Assembly (NCBI GenBank): GCA_963769905.1
Contig: CAVYNG010000002.1
Coordinates: 1,426,001 to 1,490,000 of the forward strand
Length of the DNA: 64,000 bases
DNA from: Bog-756 sp963769905
GTDB taxonomy: Bacteria; Actinomycetota; Acidimicrobiia; Acidimicrobiales; RAAP-2
Reading direction: 5' to 3'
A program made the position numbers and the translations under genes. The notes under the pieces were generated by a model. The model made no database searches. It saw only the letters and a list, made by a program, of their open reading frames with translations, and was not told the origin of the DNA. How positions within the stretch are numbered: position 1 is the stretch's first letter; every line of letters starts with the position of its first letter. Positions 17,491 to 25,403 of this stretch are shown here, piece after piece.

Positions 17491-18069
17491 GTGAGGGCCG
17501 TGGGAACGGGGAGAAGCCCGACGTTCCTGCTTCAGACCGTGATCTGGTTCCTCGCCGACGGCGACGACCTCGGCTTCTCACTGAACGAGTCCCGCCAGAA
17601 AGTCGAGAACCTCCGGCGAAATCCGGTATGCACGGTCGTCCTGCTCGATCTTGCGAACCCCTACCGCTACGAGCTGCGCGCCAAGTTGCTGCCCGACGGC
17701 GACTACCGCTTCGCGGACCGTTTGGCGGCGAAGTACGGCGGTGACCTCCGTGCGCTCGACCAACCCGGCGACACGCGGGTGCACCTCAAGTTCCACCCCA
17801 CCCGGATCAACACCGTCGACATGAGCGGTGGCCGACAGTCGGCCGGCAACCCTCCGGTGAGTAAGATCGGGCGTGCGAGACGGTCACCCTTGCCGGTGCC
17901 GGAACCGAGGAGGAACCATGGCAGAGGTTGTGAAGCCCACGCGAGACAAGGCCTTCGGCTCCCTCGAGGAGGAGCGGCTCCACCGGAAGCAGCGCCTCGC
18001 GGCGGCTTTCCGGCTCTTCTCGGTGCTCGGGTTCGACGAGGGTGTCGCCGGTCACATCACTGCGCGTGA
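17491..18069 (+). pseudogene. F420/PPOX-fold oxidoreductase, N-terminally truncated
   Basis: Resembles split-barrel F420- or flavin-binding PPOX enzymes: VIWFLADGDDLGFSLNESRQ, KVENLRRNPVCTVVLLD, NPYRYELRAKL and RFADRLAAKYGGDL are family blocks. The first strand and helix (normally ATVRPDGxPQ before the VWF motif) are missing, and the previous 30 nt contain stops. Homology ends near DMSGGR (about 17826), after which the frame runs on into the next gene without a stop. Both ends are therefore abnormal, and I read it as a decayed copy. GTG at 17491 is the first start codon. Confidence 0.5.
17862..17867 (+). promoter_or_regulatory. -10 box TAAGAT before class II aldolase gene
   Basis: TAAGAT sits about 50 nt before the ATG. 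The leader contains GAGGAGGAACC as a ribosome binding site. The box lies inside the abnormal tail of the PPOX frame, which supports that tail being non-coding. Confidence 0.5.
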
Positions 18070-18682
18070 CCCCGAGCGGCTCGATCACTTCTGGGTCAAT
18101 CCCTTCGGGGTCCACTTCGGTCACATCCGGGTGTCGGACCTGATCCTCGTCAACGACAAGGGTGACGTCGTCGAGGGTGACAGCCCGGTCAACAAGGCCG
18201 CCTTCGTGATCCACTCGCAGGTCCACGCGGCACGACCCGACGTGGTCGCCGCCGCGCACGCGCACTCGATCTACGGGAAGACCTGGTCGGCCATGGGTCG
18301 CACCCTCGAGCCGATCACCCAGGACGCCTGTGCGTTCTTCGAGGACCACAGCCTCTTCGACGACTACACCGGAGTGGTCCTCGACCTCGAGGAGGGAAAG
18401 CGCCTCGCCCACGCGCTCGGCGACAACAAGGCGGTCATCCTGCGCAACCACGGGTTGCTCACGGTCGGGCACTCGGTCGACGAGGCGGCATGGTGGTTCA
18501 TCACGATGGAGACCTCCTGCCACGCCCAGCTGATGGCGTCGGCCGCGGGGACCCCGGTACAGATCGCGGAGGAGAACGCCCGGCTGACCGCGGGTCAGGT
18601 CGGCTCCCACCTCGCCGGTTGGTACAGCTTCCAGCCGCTCTTCGAGCGGATGGTGCGCGAGCAGCCCGACTTCCTCGAGTAG
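17918..18682 (+). CDS. Class II aldolase/adducin family protein
   Basis: Zinc-dependent aldolase-fold protein of 254 residues. The metal-binding histidines appear in AAAHAHSIYG (two His) and ILRNHGLLTVG (one His), and GVAGHITARDP plus FWVNPFGVHF are the conserved glycine-rich phosphate and substrate loops. The exact reaction is unknown; close relatives are annotated only as class II aldolase/adducin. ATG with a strong GGAGG 6 nt upstream. It converges with gcvPB. Confidence 0.85.
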   Translation: MAEVVKPTRDKAFGSLEEERLHRKQRLAAAFRLFSVLGFDEGVAGHITARDPERLDHFWVNPFGVHFGHIRVSDLILVNDKGDVVEGDSPVNKAAFVIHSQVHAARPDVVAAAHAHSIYGKTWSAMGRTLEPITQDACAFFEDHSLFDDYTGVVLDLEEGKRLAHALGDNKAVILRNHGLLTVGHSVDEAAWWFITMETSCHAQLMASAAGTPVQIAEENARLTAGQVGSHLAGWYSFQPLFERMVREQPDFLE

Positions 18683-18717
18683 TCCTCCCGGCCCGCCGAT
18701 CCCGACGGCGCCGGCGG

Positions 18718-20262
18718 TCACTCCCGAGCGTCGAAAGTCGGGACCAGGTTGCGGGCCGCTCGCGCCTCGTCGACCCGCCGGACCGGGGTCCGGTGCGGGA
18801 ACTCCGCCATCCAGCCGCTCTCCTCGGTGGTCGCCTCGTGGGCGATGCGTTCGAAGGATCGAGCGAGCGCCTCGAGGGTCTGCGGGCTCTCGGTCTCGGT
18901 CGGCTCGATCATCAGGGCCTCTTCCACGATGAGCGGGAAGTAGATCGTCGGAGCGTGGAAGCCCTCCTCGAGGAGGCGCTTCGCGACGTCGAGCGCACGG
19001 ACACCGCTCTTCTGCTTGAGAGAACGGGCCGACAGCACGGTCTCGTGCATGCACGGGCGGTCGAACGGGACGTCGAAGACGCCGCTCAGGCGATGGCGGA
19101 TCCAATTGGCGTTCAAGACCGCGATCTGAGCGATCTCTCTCAGGCCGTCCCCGCCGCAGGCCAGGATGTAGGTGAGGGCTCGGGCCAGCACCAGTGCGTT
19201 TCCGTGCCAGGTGTGCACCCTGCCGATCGAACGTGTCGGAACGGTCCAGTCGAACCTGGGGGCCTCCTCGCTCCCGCCGACCCGGCTCGGGCGCGGGCCC
19301 GGCAGGAAGGGCACGAGACGCTCCGCGACCGCGACCGGGCCTGCCCCGGGTCCTCCCCCGCCGTGCGGCGTGGCGAAGGTCTTGTGCAGGTTCATGTGCA
19401 CGATGTCGAAGCCCATGTCGCCGGGGCGCACCACGCCGAGGATGGCGTTCAGGTTGGCGCCGTCGTAGTACAGCAGCCCTCCTACCTCGTGGACGGCCGC
19501 GGCGATCGCGGCGATGTCCTCCTCGAAGAGCCCGAGTGTGTTCGGGTTGGTGAGCATGATGCCGGCGACGTCCTGGTCGAGGACGCCGAGCAGCGCGTCC
19601 ATGTCGACGCAGCCACGGTCGTCGCTCGGCACGGTGAGCACTTCGTACCCGCCGAGGGTCACCGAGGCCGGGTTGGTCCCGTGCGCCGAGTCCGGGATGA
19701 TCACCTTGTGCCGGACCGATCCCTGCGCGTCGTGCCAGGCTCGCATGAGGAGCAGTCCGGTCAGCTCCCCCGCCGCACCCGCGGCCGGCTGGAGGGTGGC
19801 GGCCGCCATCCCGGTGATCTCGCAGAGCGCCTCCTCGAGCTCGACGAGGAGGGCGAGCCAGCCCTGGGTGAGCGACGCAGGGGCCGCGGGGTGCACCCCT
19901 GCGAGTCCGGGCAGACGGGCCACCTCGTCGCAGACCTTCGGGTTGTACTTCATGGTGCACGAGCCGAGGGGGTAGGCCCCGAGGTCGACCGAGAACTGCC
20001 GGTGGGAGAGGCGGGTGAAGTGCCCGACCAGATCGCGCTCGGAGACCTCCGCGAGCGCGACCGGCGCGGCGCGGCGGTGCGCCTCGGGGACGAGCGCCTC
20101 GTCGGGCAGCGGAGGAAGACCGGTGGTGCGGAACGAGCAGGCGGTGCGCCCGGGCCGGGAGAGCTCGAAGAGGGTCGGCTCCGCGTCGCGGCCCATGATC
20201 GGGGCGCTCGACGCCTTGCCGCCGGGTGCGCCGCCCTCGGGCGGAGCGGGAGAGGTTGCCAT
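18718..20262 (-). CDS. gcvPB: Glycine dehydrogenase (decarboxylating) subunit 2
   Basis: Beta subunit of the split P-protein of the glycine cleavage system. With gcvPA it decarboxylates glycine and loads the aminomethyl group onto the lipoyl arm of GcvH. The PLP-binding lysine lies in VHMNLHKTFATPHGGGGPG; SHRQFSVDLGAYPLGSCTMKYNP is the conserved N-terminal block and IPDSAHGTNPAS the cofactor loop. 514 residues. The ATG overlaps the gcvPA stop by one base (TGATG), which fixes the start; the open frame continues far upstream only as an antisense-like shadow of gcvPA. Confidence 0.95.
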   Translation of the reverse strand: MATSPAPPEGGAPGGKASSAPIMGRDAEPTLFELSRPGRTACSFRTTGLPPLPDEALVPEAHRRAAPVALAEVSERDLVGHFTRLSHRQFSVDLGAYPLGSCTMKYNPKVCDEVARLPGLAGVHPAAPASLTQGWLALLVELEEALCEITGMAAATLQPAAGAAGELTGLLLMRAWHDAQGSVRHKVIIPDSAHGTNPASVTLGGYEVLTVPSDDRGCVDMDALLGVLDQDVAGIMLTNPNTLGLFEEDIAAIAAAVHEVGGLLYYDGANLNAILGVVRPGDMGFDIVHMNLHKTFATPHGGGGPGAGPVAVAERLVPFLPGPRPSRVGGSEEAPRFDWTVPTRSIGRVHTWHGNALVLARALTYILACGGDGLREIAQIAVLNANWIRHRLSGVFDVPFDRPCMHETVLSARSLKQKSGVRALDVAKRLLEEGFHAPTIYFPLIVEEALMIEPTETESPQTLEALARSFERIAHEATTEESGWMAEFPHRTPVRRVDEARAARNLVPTFDARE

Positions 20263-21608
20263 CAGCTCACCGCCTTGCTGAGGGCGGTGGTGAACGCGTC
20301 GATCTCTTCCCGGGTGCGTCGTTCGGTGACCGCGACGAGCAGGCCGAATTCGCCCCCCTCGACATCGTCCTCGAGCGAGATCCCCGCGAGGAATCCCTCG
20401 TCGGCCATGCGCTCGATGACGGTCGAGGCCGGGAGCGGGAGCCGTACGGCGAACTCTCGGAGCACCGGAGCGCTCGCGAACGGGGCGAGGCGGTCCGACG
20501 CGAGAAGCTGGTCGCGGGCGTAGCGGGTCCCTTGCGCGCAGCGTCGGGCCACCTCGGCCAGTCCCGAAGTGCCCAACCACCCGAGCTGGACGGCCGCGGT
20601 GACCGCCATCAGGGTCTGGTTGGTGCACACGTTGGAGGTCGCCTTCTCTCGCCGGATGTCCTGCTCGCGTGCGCGGAGGGTCGTCACGTACGCGCGCCGG
20701 TCCTCGACGTCGACGGTCTCCCCGACCAGGCGGCCCGGAAGCCGGCGGACGTGCCCGCGCTCGCAGGCGAAGAGGCCGAGGTAGGGACCGCCGAAACCGA
20801 GGGAGGTCCCGAAGACCTGCCCCTCCCCCACCATGATGTCCGCTCCCCACTCCCCGGCCGACTTGAGGAGCCCGGCGGCGATCGGGTCGGCACCGACCAC
20901 GAGCAGCGCCCCGGTCCGGTCGCAGAGACGACGGGCCGCGGCGAGGTCCTCGAGACAGCCGAGGTAGTTCGGGTAGGCGATCATCACGACGCCAGGAGCC
21001 TCGTCGCCGCCGTCGGGGTCGGGCCAGGCGGTGGTCCCGTCGGACAGGTGGGCGGTCACCAGCCGGTGGCCGGTCCCCACCGCGAAGGTCGCGAGCATCT
21101 GGCGCCAGTGCGGGTGGACGCCCTCGGAGAGCCACACGGTCTGACGCCCGGTGGCCGCGGTCCCGAGGTTGACCGCCTCGACCGCGGCGCTCCCGCCGTC
21201 GTAGAGGGAAGCGTTGGCGACCGGGAGCCCGGCGAGTCGGGCGATCATCGTCTGGAACTCGAAGACCGCCTGCAGGACGCCCTGGGCGACCTCGGGCTGG
21301 TAGGGCGTGTAGGACGTCACGAACTCCGAGCGCCCGGCGAGCGCGCGGGTAACCGGAGGGATCTCGTGGTCGTAGGCGCCGCCGCCCGCAAAGCAGACCA
21401 GCCGGTCGGAACGTGCGCGGTTGGCGTCGGCGAGGCGCTCCATCTGGGCGAGGACGTCGGGCTCACCGACGCCGTCGGCCAGCTCGAGGGCGCGTTGCAG
21501 CCTGATCGCCGCCGGTACGGCCTCGAAGAGCTCATCGAGCGAGGTCAGCCCGAGGAAGGCGAGCATGCTCGCCACTTCCTCGTCGGTGTGGGGGACGTAG
21601 TTGCCCAC
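20262..21608 (-). CDS. gcvPA: Glycine dehydrogenase (decarboxylating) subunit 1
   Basis: Alpha subunit of the split P-protein. The start MGNYVPHTDEEVASMLAFLG and the block FVTSYTPYQPEVAQGVLQ are diagnostic, as are NASLYDGGSAAVEAVN and TSNVCTNQTLMA toward the end. 448 residues, the usual size. It lies 36 nt after gcvT and runs straight into gcvPB. No gcvH lies between, although many operons have it there. Confidence 0.95.
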   Translation of the reverse strand: MGNYVPHTDEEVASMLAFLGLTSLDELFEAVPAAIRLQRALELADGVGEPDVLAQMERLADANRARSDRLVCFAGGGAYDHEIPPVTRALAGRSEFVTSYTPYQPEVAQGVLQAVFEFQTMIARLAGLPVANASLYDGGSAAVEAVNLGTAATGRQTVWLSEGVHPHWRQMLATFAVGTGHRLVTAHLSDGTTAWPDPDGGDEAPGVVMIAYPNYLGCLEDLAAARRLCDRTGALLVVGADPIAAGLLKSAGEWGADIMVGEGQVFGTSLGFGGPYLGLFACERGHVRRLPGRLVGETVDVEDRRAYVTTLRAREQDIRREKATSNVCTNQTLMAVTAAVQLGWLGTSGLAEVARRCAQGTRYARDQLLASDRLAPFASAPVLREFAVRLPLPASTVIERMADEGFLAGISLEDDVEGGEFGLLVAVTERRTREEIDAFTTALSKAVS

Positions 21609-21644
21609 TCGGTCTCTCCTCGGTTCCCGTAGGTGGTCGCCGCG

Positions 21645-22775
21645 TTACTCGACGGCCGCCGAGGCGAACTGGCCGGCGCGGACGAACGGCGTGGGCACGA
21701 CGGTCGCCGCCAGGGTCCGTCCTCGCTGGTCGATCTCGACCTTCGACCCCTCTTCGGGGTCGAAGTGGGCCGCGAGGAAGGCGAGTGCGATCCCGTGTCC
21801 GAGCATCGGAGAGTAGTTGCCGCTCGTCACCGTCCCGACCGTCTTACCGCCGCGCTTGACCTCGGATCCCGCTCGGGGCGGCTGACGCCCCTCGCTGGCG
21901 AGACCCGATAGCCGCCTGGTCACCCCGCGGTCGCGTTCGGCCTCGACCGCGGCGCGGCCGCGGAAGGCGGGCTTCTCCCACCCGACGACCCATCCGAGCC
22001 CGGCCTGCAGCGGAGTGATGCCCGGGCCCAGTTCGTGACCGTGCAAGGGCAAAGCGGCCTCGAGACGGAGGGTGTCGCGGGCACCGAGGCCGGCCGGCCG
22101 GATCCCCGCTCCGAGCAGCGCAGACCAGAGCTCGCCCGCTGCCTCGGCCGGCACCGCACACTCGACACCGTCCTCGCCGGTGTAGCCGGTTCCGGCGGCG
22201 AGACACGGCGTGTTGCGCCAGACGAAGGGGGTGACGTGGAACCTCCCCACCTCGGCGGCCTCGGGTGCCACCTGTGCCAGGCGAGCCCGGGCGCTCGGGC
22301 CCTGGACGGCAAGCACGCAACGGTCCCCCGTCGTGTCCGCGCCCCCGGTCGCCTCGCGCACACGAGCGGTGTTCGACGCGTTCGGCATCACGTCGAAACG
22401 ATCCTCCTCGAGCCACCAGACGATGACGTCGTCGAGGACCGATCCGTCTTCCTCGTCGAGCAGGTGGGAGTACTGGGCCCGACCGGGTCCGACCTTCCGG
22501 AGGTCGTTGGTGAGTGCGACCTGGAGCTGCTCGAAGCTCCCCGGACCGGCCAGACTCACCGTTCCGAGGTGGCTCACGTCGAAGACCACGGCGTCCTCGC
22601 GGCAGGCGCGGTGTTCGGCGAGCGTCCCCTCGGGGTAGGACAGCGGCATCTCCCAGCCCCCGAACTCGACCAGCTTCGCGCCGAGCTCGCGATGCGCTTC
22701 GATCAGTGCGGTGTGCCGGAGCGCTCCGCCGTCGCGACCGGGCGCTCCACTCGGGGGCCTGGTGGCGTCGTTCAC
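21645..22775 (-). CDS. gcvT: Aminomethyltransferase (glycine cleavage T-protein)
   Basis: Moves the methylene group from lipoyl-GcvH to tetrahydrofolate, releasing ammonia. Conserved blocks: LIEAHRELGAKLVEFGGWEM, VFDVSHLGTVSLAGP (usually DVSHMG), GYTGEDGVE, and the C-terminal VTSGNYSPMLGHGIALAFL. 376 residues, complete. The GTG start follows a TATCCT -10 box by 6 nt, so the message is probably leaderless. First gene of gcvT-gcvPA-gcvPB. Confidence 0.95.
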   Translation of the reverse strand: MNDATRPPSGAPGRDGGALRHTALIEAHRELGAKLVEFGGWEMPLSYPEGTLAEHRACREDAVVFDVSHLGTVSLAGPGSFEQLQVALTNDLRKVGPGRAQYSHLLDEEDGSVLDDVIVWWLEEDRFDVMPNASNTARVREATGGADTTGDRCVLAVQGPSARARLAQVAPEAAEVGRFHVTPFVWRNTPCLAAGTGYTGEDGVECAVPAEAAGELWSALLGAGIRPAGLGARDTLRLEAALPLHGHELGPGITPLQAGLGWVVGWEKPAFRGRAAVEAERDRGVTRRLSGLASEGRQPPRAGSEVKRGGKTVGTVTSGNYSPMLGHGIALAFLAAHFDPEEGSKVEIDQRGRTLAATVVPTPFVRAGQFASAAVE

Positions 22776-22781
22776 GCCGAA

Positions 22782-22787
22782 AGGATA
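22782..22787 (-). promoter_or_regulatory. -10 box TATCCT before gcvT (leaderless)
   Basis: On the minus strand TATCCT is followed by 6 nt and then the gcvT GTG. No glycine riboswitch is present, because there is no leader between box and start. Confidence 0.6.
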
Positions 22788-22800
22788 GTGGTGCGTGCGG

Positions 22801-23199
22801 TCAGGCGGAGCGGGCGATGTCGGCCCGTCCGGGCGGGTCCCCGGCGAGGCCGTACTTCGCCAGCAGAGCGAGGGTGTCCCGCTGGTAGAGGACGGTCACC
22901 CTCACTTCCGGGTAGAGCTCACCGAGCCGACGGATCTTGCCGTTCTTCTTCGTGACCAGACGTTGGTTGAGTGTGGTCAGTTCGACGAACAACCCGGGAC
23001 TCGGGAGCCAGAAGTCGGGGCGGAAGGCCGCAGATGGCCGGCCCGAGCGGTCCCACTCGAGGACGAACTCGACCGGTTCGTACTCCCACACGACATTGTA
23101 GAAATCGAGGATGCGCGCGAACCGCTCCTCGCTCTCGTGGGCGAACGGCGCGGCAACGGCTTCCGACTTCCGCTTCGAGAGCGAGAGCTGAGAACTCAA
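22801..23199 (-). CDS. PD-(D/E)XK-like hypothetical protein paired with MerR regulator
   Basis: A 132-residue protein. The pattern resembles a minimal PD-(D/E)XK nuclease fold: an early glutamate helix (HESEERFARILDFYNV), a strand VVWEYEPVEFVL, then FRPDFWLPSPGLFVELTTLN and KKNGKIRRLGELYP. The PD is intact, but the usual ExK is E-L-T with lysines moved into the next helix. Similar segments occur in some actinobacteria; their role is not known to me. It starts with TTG inside the stop of the merR gene (TTGA overlap), so both are co-translated. Confidence 0.55.
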   Translation of the reverse strand: MSSQLSLSKRKSEAVAAPFAHESEERFARILDFYNVVWEYEPVEFVLEWDRSGRPSAAFRPDFWLPSPGLFVELTTLNQRLVTKKNGKIRRLGELYPEVRVTVLYQRDTLALLAKYGLAGDPPGRADIARSA

Positions 23200-23708
23200 C
23201 GCTCGGCGGCCTCCGACGACGCGCGGTACCGGGCAGCCGGGTGCCGGGCCGGCTCGGACGGCGGGGCACCGTCGATCTCGACGATCGCCGCGTCGAGCTC
23301 CGAGACCACGCCCGCGAGCGGGAGCACGTTGAAGACCCCTTGCCCGCCGGCGAGCAGGTCGACGAGCTCGCCGTCGGAGCGGGCGAGGATCGATCGGCTG
23401 TCGGCGAGGACGAGCTGCGCGGAGGCCAGGTCCTCTCCGAGGTCGCCGCGCAGGCACTCGACCGCCTGGCGCGCCTGGCGGAGTTTGAGCCCTGCGTCCA
23501 GCAGACGCTTGATCACCTTGAGCTCGAGGACGTCGCCGTACGAGTAACGCCGCTGACTGCCACTGCCCGCGGCGTCTGCGATCGACGGTCGCAGCAGACC
23601 GGTGCGCGCCCAGTAGTCGAGCTGCCGGTAGGTGATGCCGACCAACGAGCACACCTGCGAACCGCGGAACCCCTCGCTCGCCACCGAGCCTCGAGCGTCT
23701 CCAGCCAT
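23196..23708 (-). CDS. MerR-family regulator, Rv1830-like
   Basis: DNA-binding regulator of 170 residues. The winged helix is at the N terminus: VCSLVGITYRQLDYWARTGL is the helix-turn-helix, and GSQRRYSYGDVLELKVIKRL the wing and connecting helix. The C-terminal part (ELVDLLAGGQGVFNVLPLAG) matches the Rv1830-type MerR proteins, which in mycobacteria lie near glycine cleavage genes; here gcvT is also just downstream. No cysteine metal site. ATG at 23708 is chosen because SEGFRGSQVC begins the family alignment and GGAGGAC precedes it. Inverted repeats just upstream suggest autoregulation. Confidence 0.85.
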   Translation of the reverse strand: MAGDARGSVASEGFRGSQVCSLVGITYRQLDYWARTGLLRPSIADAAGSGSQRRYSYGDVLELKVIKRLLDAGLKLRQARQAVECLRGDLGEDLASAQLVLADSRSILARSDGELVDLLAGGQGVFNVLPLAGVVSELDAAIVEIDGAPPSEPARHPAARYRASSEAAER

Positions 23709-23731
23709 CGCCAGTCCTCCACCTCGAGCAG

Positions 23732-23772
23732 AGGTTGACCCCAACCCGAACCCTCTGGTCAACCTGCAGGTC
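23732..23772. promoter_or_regulatory. Inverted repeats upstream of merR, candidate operator
   Basis: AGGTTGACC (23732-23740) and GGTCAACCT (23757-23765) form a perfect 9-bp inverted repeat. ACCTGCAGGT (23763-23772) is a 10-bp palindrome overlapping the second arm. On the minus strand a TACCCT -10 candidate (23774-23779) abuts them, so a protein bound here would cover the transcription start of merR. Confidence 0.5.
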
Positions 23773-23878
23773 CAGGGTATCACACCTCCGTAACTACGCG
23801 GATGTGAGCCGTTCGGCGCAGGCCCGTCCGACGGAGCCAGAGGCCCCGGGTTGATTTGGAGGCGGGGGCGGGCCGGAC

Positions 23879-23884
23879 CATGAT
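23879..23884 (+). promoter_or_regulatory. -10 box CATGAT before mhuD-like gene (leaderless)
   Basis: CATGAT, 6 nt, then the GTG start. The spacing equals that of the other leaderless genes in the window. Confidence 0.5.
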
Positions 23885-23890
23885 CGGAGC

Positions 23891-24238
23891 GTGAGTGTGG
23901 TGAGGATCAATGCGATCACCGTCCGGGAAGGCTCCGGCGACGAGCTGGCGCGTCGGTTCGCCGCGAGAGCGGGCGCGGTGGACCACGCGGAGGGCTTCGA
24001 GGGCTTCGAGTTGTTGCGGCCGACCGACCAGCGCGACGTCTGGCTCGTCGTGACCCGGTGGCGCGACGAGGACGCGTTTCGTGCGTGGGTGAGCTCGCCC
24101 GCCTTCGCACACGGGCACCACGGTGACGGTGCGGCGGACCCCCGAGCCGACGAAGGAGAGGCGTCTCCCCCGCCGCCGGTCGGGGTGCACAGCGAGCTCT
24201 GGTCCTACGAGATCGTCGACCTACCGCCGCCTCGATGA
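23891..24238 (+). CDS. MhuD-like heme-degrading monooxygenase (IsdG/ABM fold)
   Basis: Probably opens the heme ring with oxygen and reductant to release iron, in the cytoplasm. It aligns without gaps to mycobacterial MhuD over the first 45 residues: SVVRINAITV with Asn7, GFEGFELLRP, then VVTRWRDEDAFRAWVSSP with Trp66. The heme-ligand histidine region is AHGHH (residues 73-77), where MhuD has AAHAGH, so the ligand may be shifted by one. An acidic, proline-rich insert follows before the last strand (SELWSYEIVDL). 115 residues. Its stop overlaps the DUF2889 start. Confidence 0.8.
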   Translation: MSVVRINAITVREGSGDELARRFAARAGAVDHAEGFEGFELLRPTDQRDVWLVVTRWRDEDAFRAWVSSPAFAHGHHGDGAADPRADEGEASPPPPVGVHSELWSYEIVDLPPPR

Positions 24239-24837
24239 ACGTCGGCCCGTCCCACACGGACACAGAGGTACCGCTCCACCGGCGCTCGATCGTCTACGAA
24301 GCCTTCGACGAAGACGGGGATCTTCGTGTCCGTGCCCGGCTCGAGGACGTTCGCCCGTGGGCGGACGGCGAGCGCTCCGTCTCCCTCGTCCACGACATGA
24401 CGCTTTCGATCGCAGTGAGGGTCGCCGACATGACGATCACCGAGGCGACGGCCGACATGCACACCTTCCCGCACGCCGAGTGCCCGGCGATCCTCGACGC
24501 GTTCGCCGGGCTGGTCGGGCTCAGCGTCGCGCGTGGCTACACCCGCGAGGTGCAGAGCCGCTTCGGGGGTCCGAAGGGATGTTCGCACCTCGAGCACCTC
24601 GCGCGATCCCTCGGTCCGGTGGTGGTCCAAGCGGTCACCTCACGGCGCGCCCGCGCGCTGAGTCGCGGCGAAACACCCGACCTGTTGTCCGGTGGCCCGA
24701 CACCCTGGGCGCGGGACACCTGCCACATCTGGGCCGAGGGCGGCATCGCCGAGCAGAAGCTGGCGGCCGGCTGGCGACCCGGCACCGGGAGCTACCCCGC
24801 ACCGTCGCTCGAGGCCATCCACCGCGCGGAGCGCTGA
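24235..24837 (+). CDS. DUF2889-family protein
   Basis: Family of unknown function. Diagnostic blocks: VPLHRRSIVYEAFDEDGDLR, ADMHTFPHAECPAILDAFAG, then GYTREVQSRFGGPKGCSHLE with the conserved GCSHL. 200 residues, complete. The start codon overlaps the stop of the MhuD-like gene (ATGA), so they are probably translated together; this would be compatible with a link to heme or aromatic metabolism, but that is inference. Confidence 0.85.
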   Translation: MNVGPSHTDTEVPLHRRSIVYEAFDEDGDLRVRARLEDVRPWADGERSVSLVHDMTLSIAVRVADMTITEATADMHTFPHAECPAILDAFAGLVGLSVARGYTREVQSRFGGPKGCSHLEHLARSLGPVVVQAVTSRRARALSRGETPDLLSGGPTPWARDTCHIWAEGGIAEQKLAAGWRPGTGSYPAPSLEAIHRAER

Positions 24838-24842
24838 GCGCC

Positions 24843-25370
24843 GTGCGCGAACGCACCCGGTGCCGCCGAGGACGGTGCCGGTGGGCGTGGCTGCTCGGAG
24901 TCCTCGCGCTCGGCTCGACCGCCTGCACCAGCGCGGGGACCGCGATCACCACGCCGTTCGACACCTCGCCGCCGCCGCTCGAGCACGGCCCTGTCGACGA
25001 GGTCAAGGTGATGAGCGTGAGCGGGCTCGGCCCGGTGCTGGTGGACGGCCAGGGCATCACGCTGTACATGTTCGAGAACGACCGGCGCGGCACGCCCTCA
25101 CGTTGCTACGGCATCTGCGCGGTCCAGTGGCCGCCCCTGGTGCTCACCTCGGACACCACCCGGCCGCTCGCAGGACCGGGCATCCGGGTCTCCCTCCTCG
25201 GGACCGCACCGCGAAGCGACGGGACCACCCAGGTCACCTACAACGGGTGGCCGCTCTACCTCTGGCCCCCCGACCGCGTCCCCGGGAAGGCGACCGGCCA
25301 GGCCCTGACCAACGCCGGCGGGCGGTGGTACGTCCTCGACCCGGACGGAAAACCCGTCGTCACACCCTGA
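24843..25370 (+). CDS. Secreted lipoprotein with repeated beta domain
   Basis: Begins with basic residues, then a short hydrophobic stretch and the lipobox LGSTAC (Cys about residue 28), so it should be lipid-anchored outside the membrane. Two related segments follow: VDGQGITLYMFENDRRGTPS with YGICAVQWPPLV, and VTYNGWPLYLWPPDRVPGKA. This two-repeat layout (G-x-x-LY-x-F/W plus C-x-x-x-WPP) is that of the secreted-repeat lipoprotein family of unknown function. 175 residues. GTG start is 5 nt after the DUF2889 stop. Confidence 0.8.
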   Translation: MRERTRCRRGRCRWAWLLGVLALGSTACTSAGTAITTPFDTSPPPLEHGPVDEVKVMSVSGLGPVLVDGQGITLYMFENDRRGTPSRCYGICAVQWPPLVLTSDTTRPLAGPGIRVSLLGTAPRSDGTTQVTYNGWPLYLWPPDRVPGKATGQALTNAGGRWYVLDPDGKPVVTP

Positions 25371-25391
25371 GCAACCTCCACCGCGAGCGGG

Positions 25392-25397
25392 CATGAT
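25392..25397 (+). promoter_or_regulatory. -10 box CATGAT before Ser-triplet gene (leaderless)
   Basis: CATGAT, 6 nt, then GTG; the same hexamer and spacing as at the mhuD-like gene. It supports the short repetitive frame being expressed. Confidence 0.5.
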
Positions 25398-25403
25398 GGC
25401 CCA

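Noticed and set aside
20263..21135. Upstream extension of gcvPB
   Set aside because: Lies antiparallel-frame inside gcvPA and has no P-protein homology.
22776..22800. Glycine riboswitch upstream of gcvT
   Set aside because: The spacer is only 25 nt and the -10 box sits 6 nt from the start, leaving no leader to fold.
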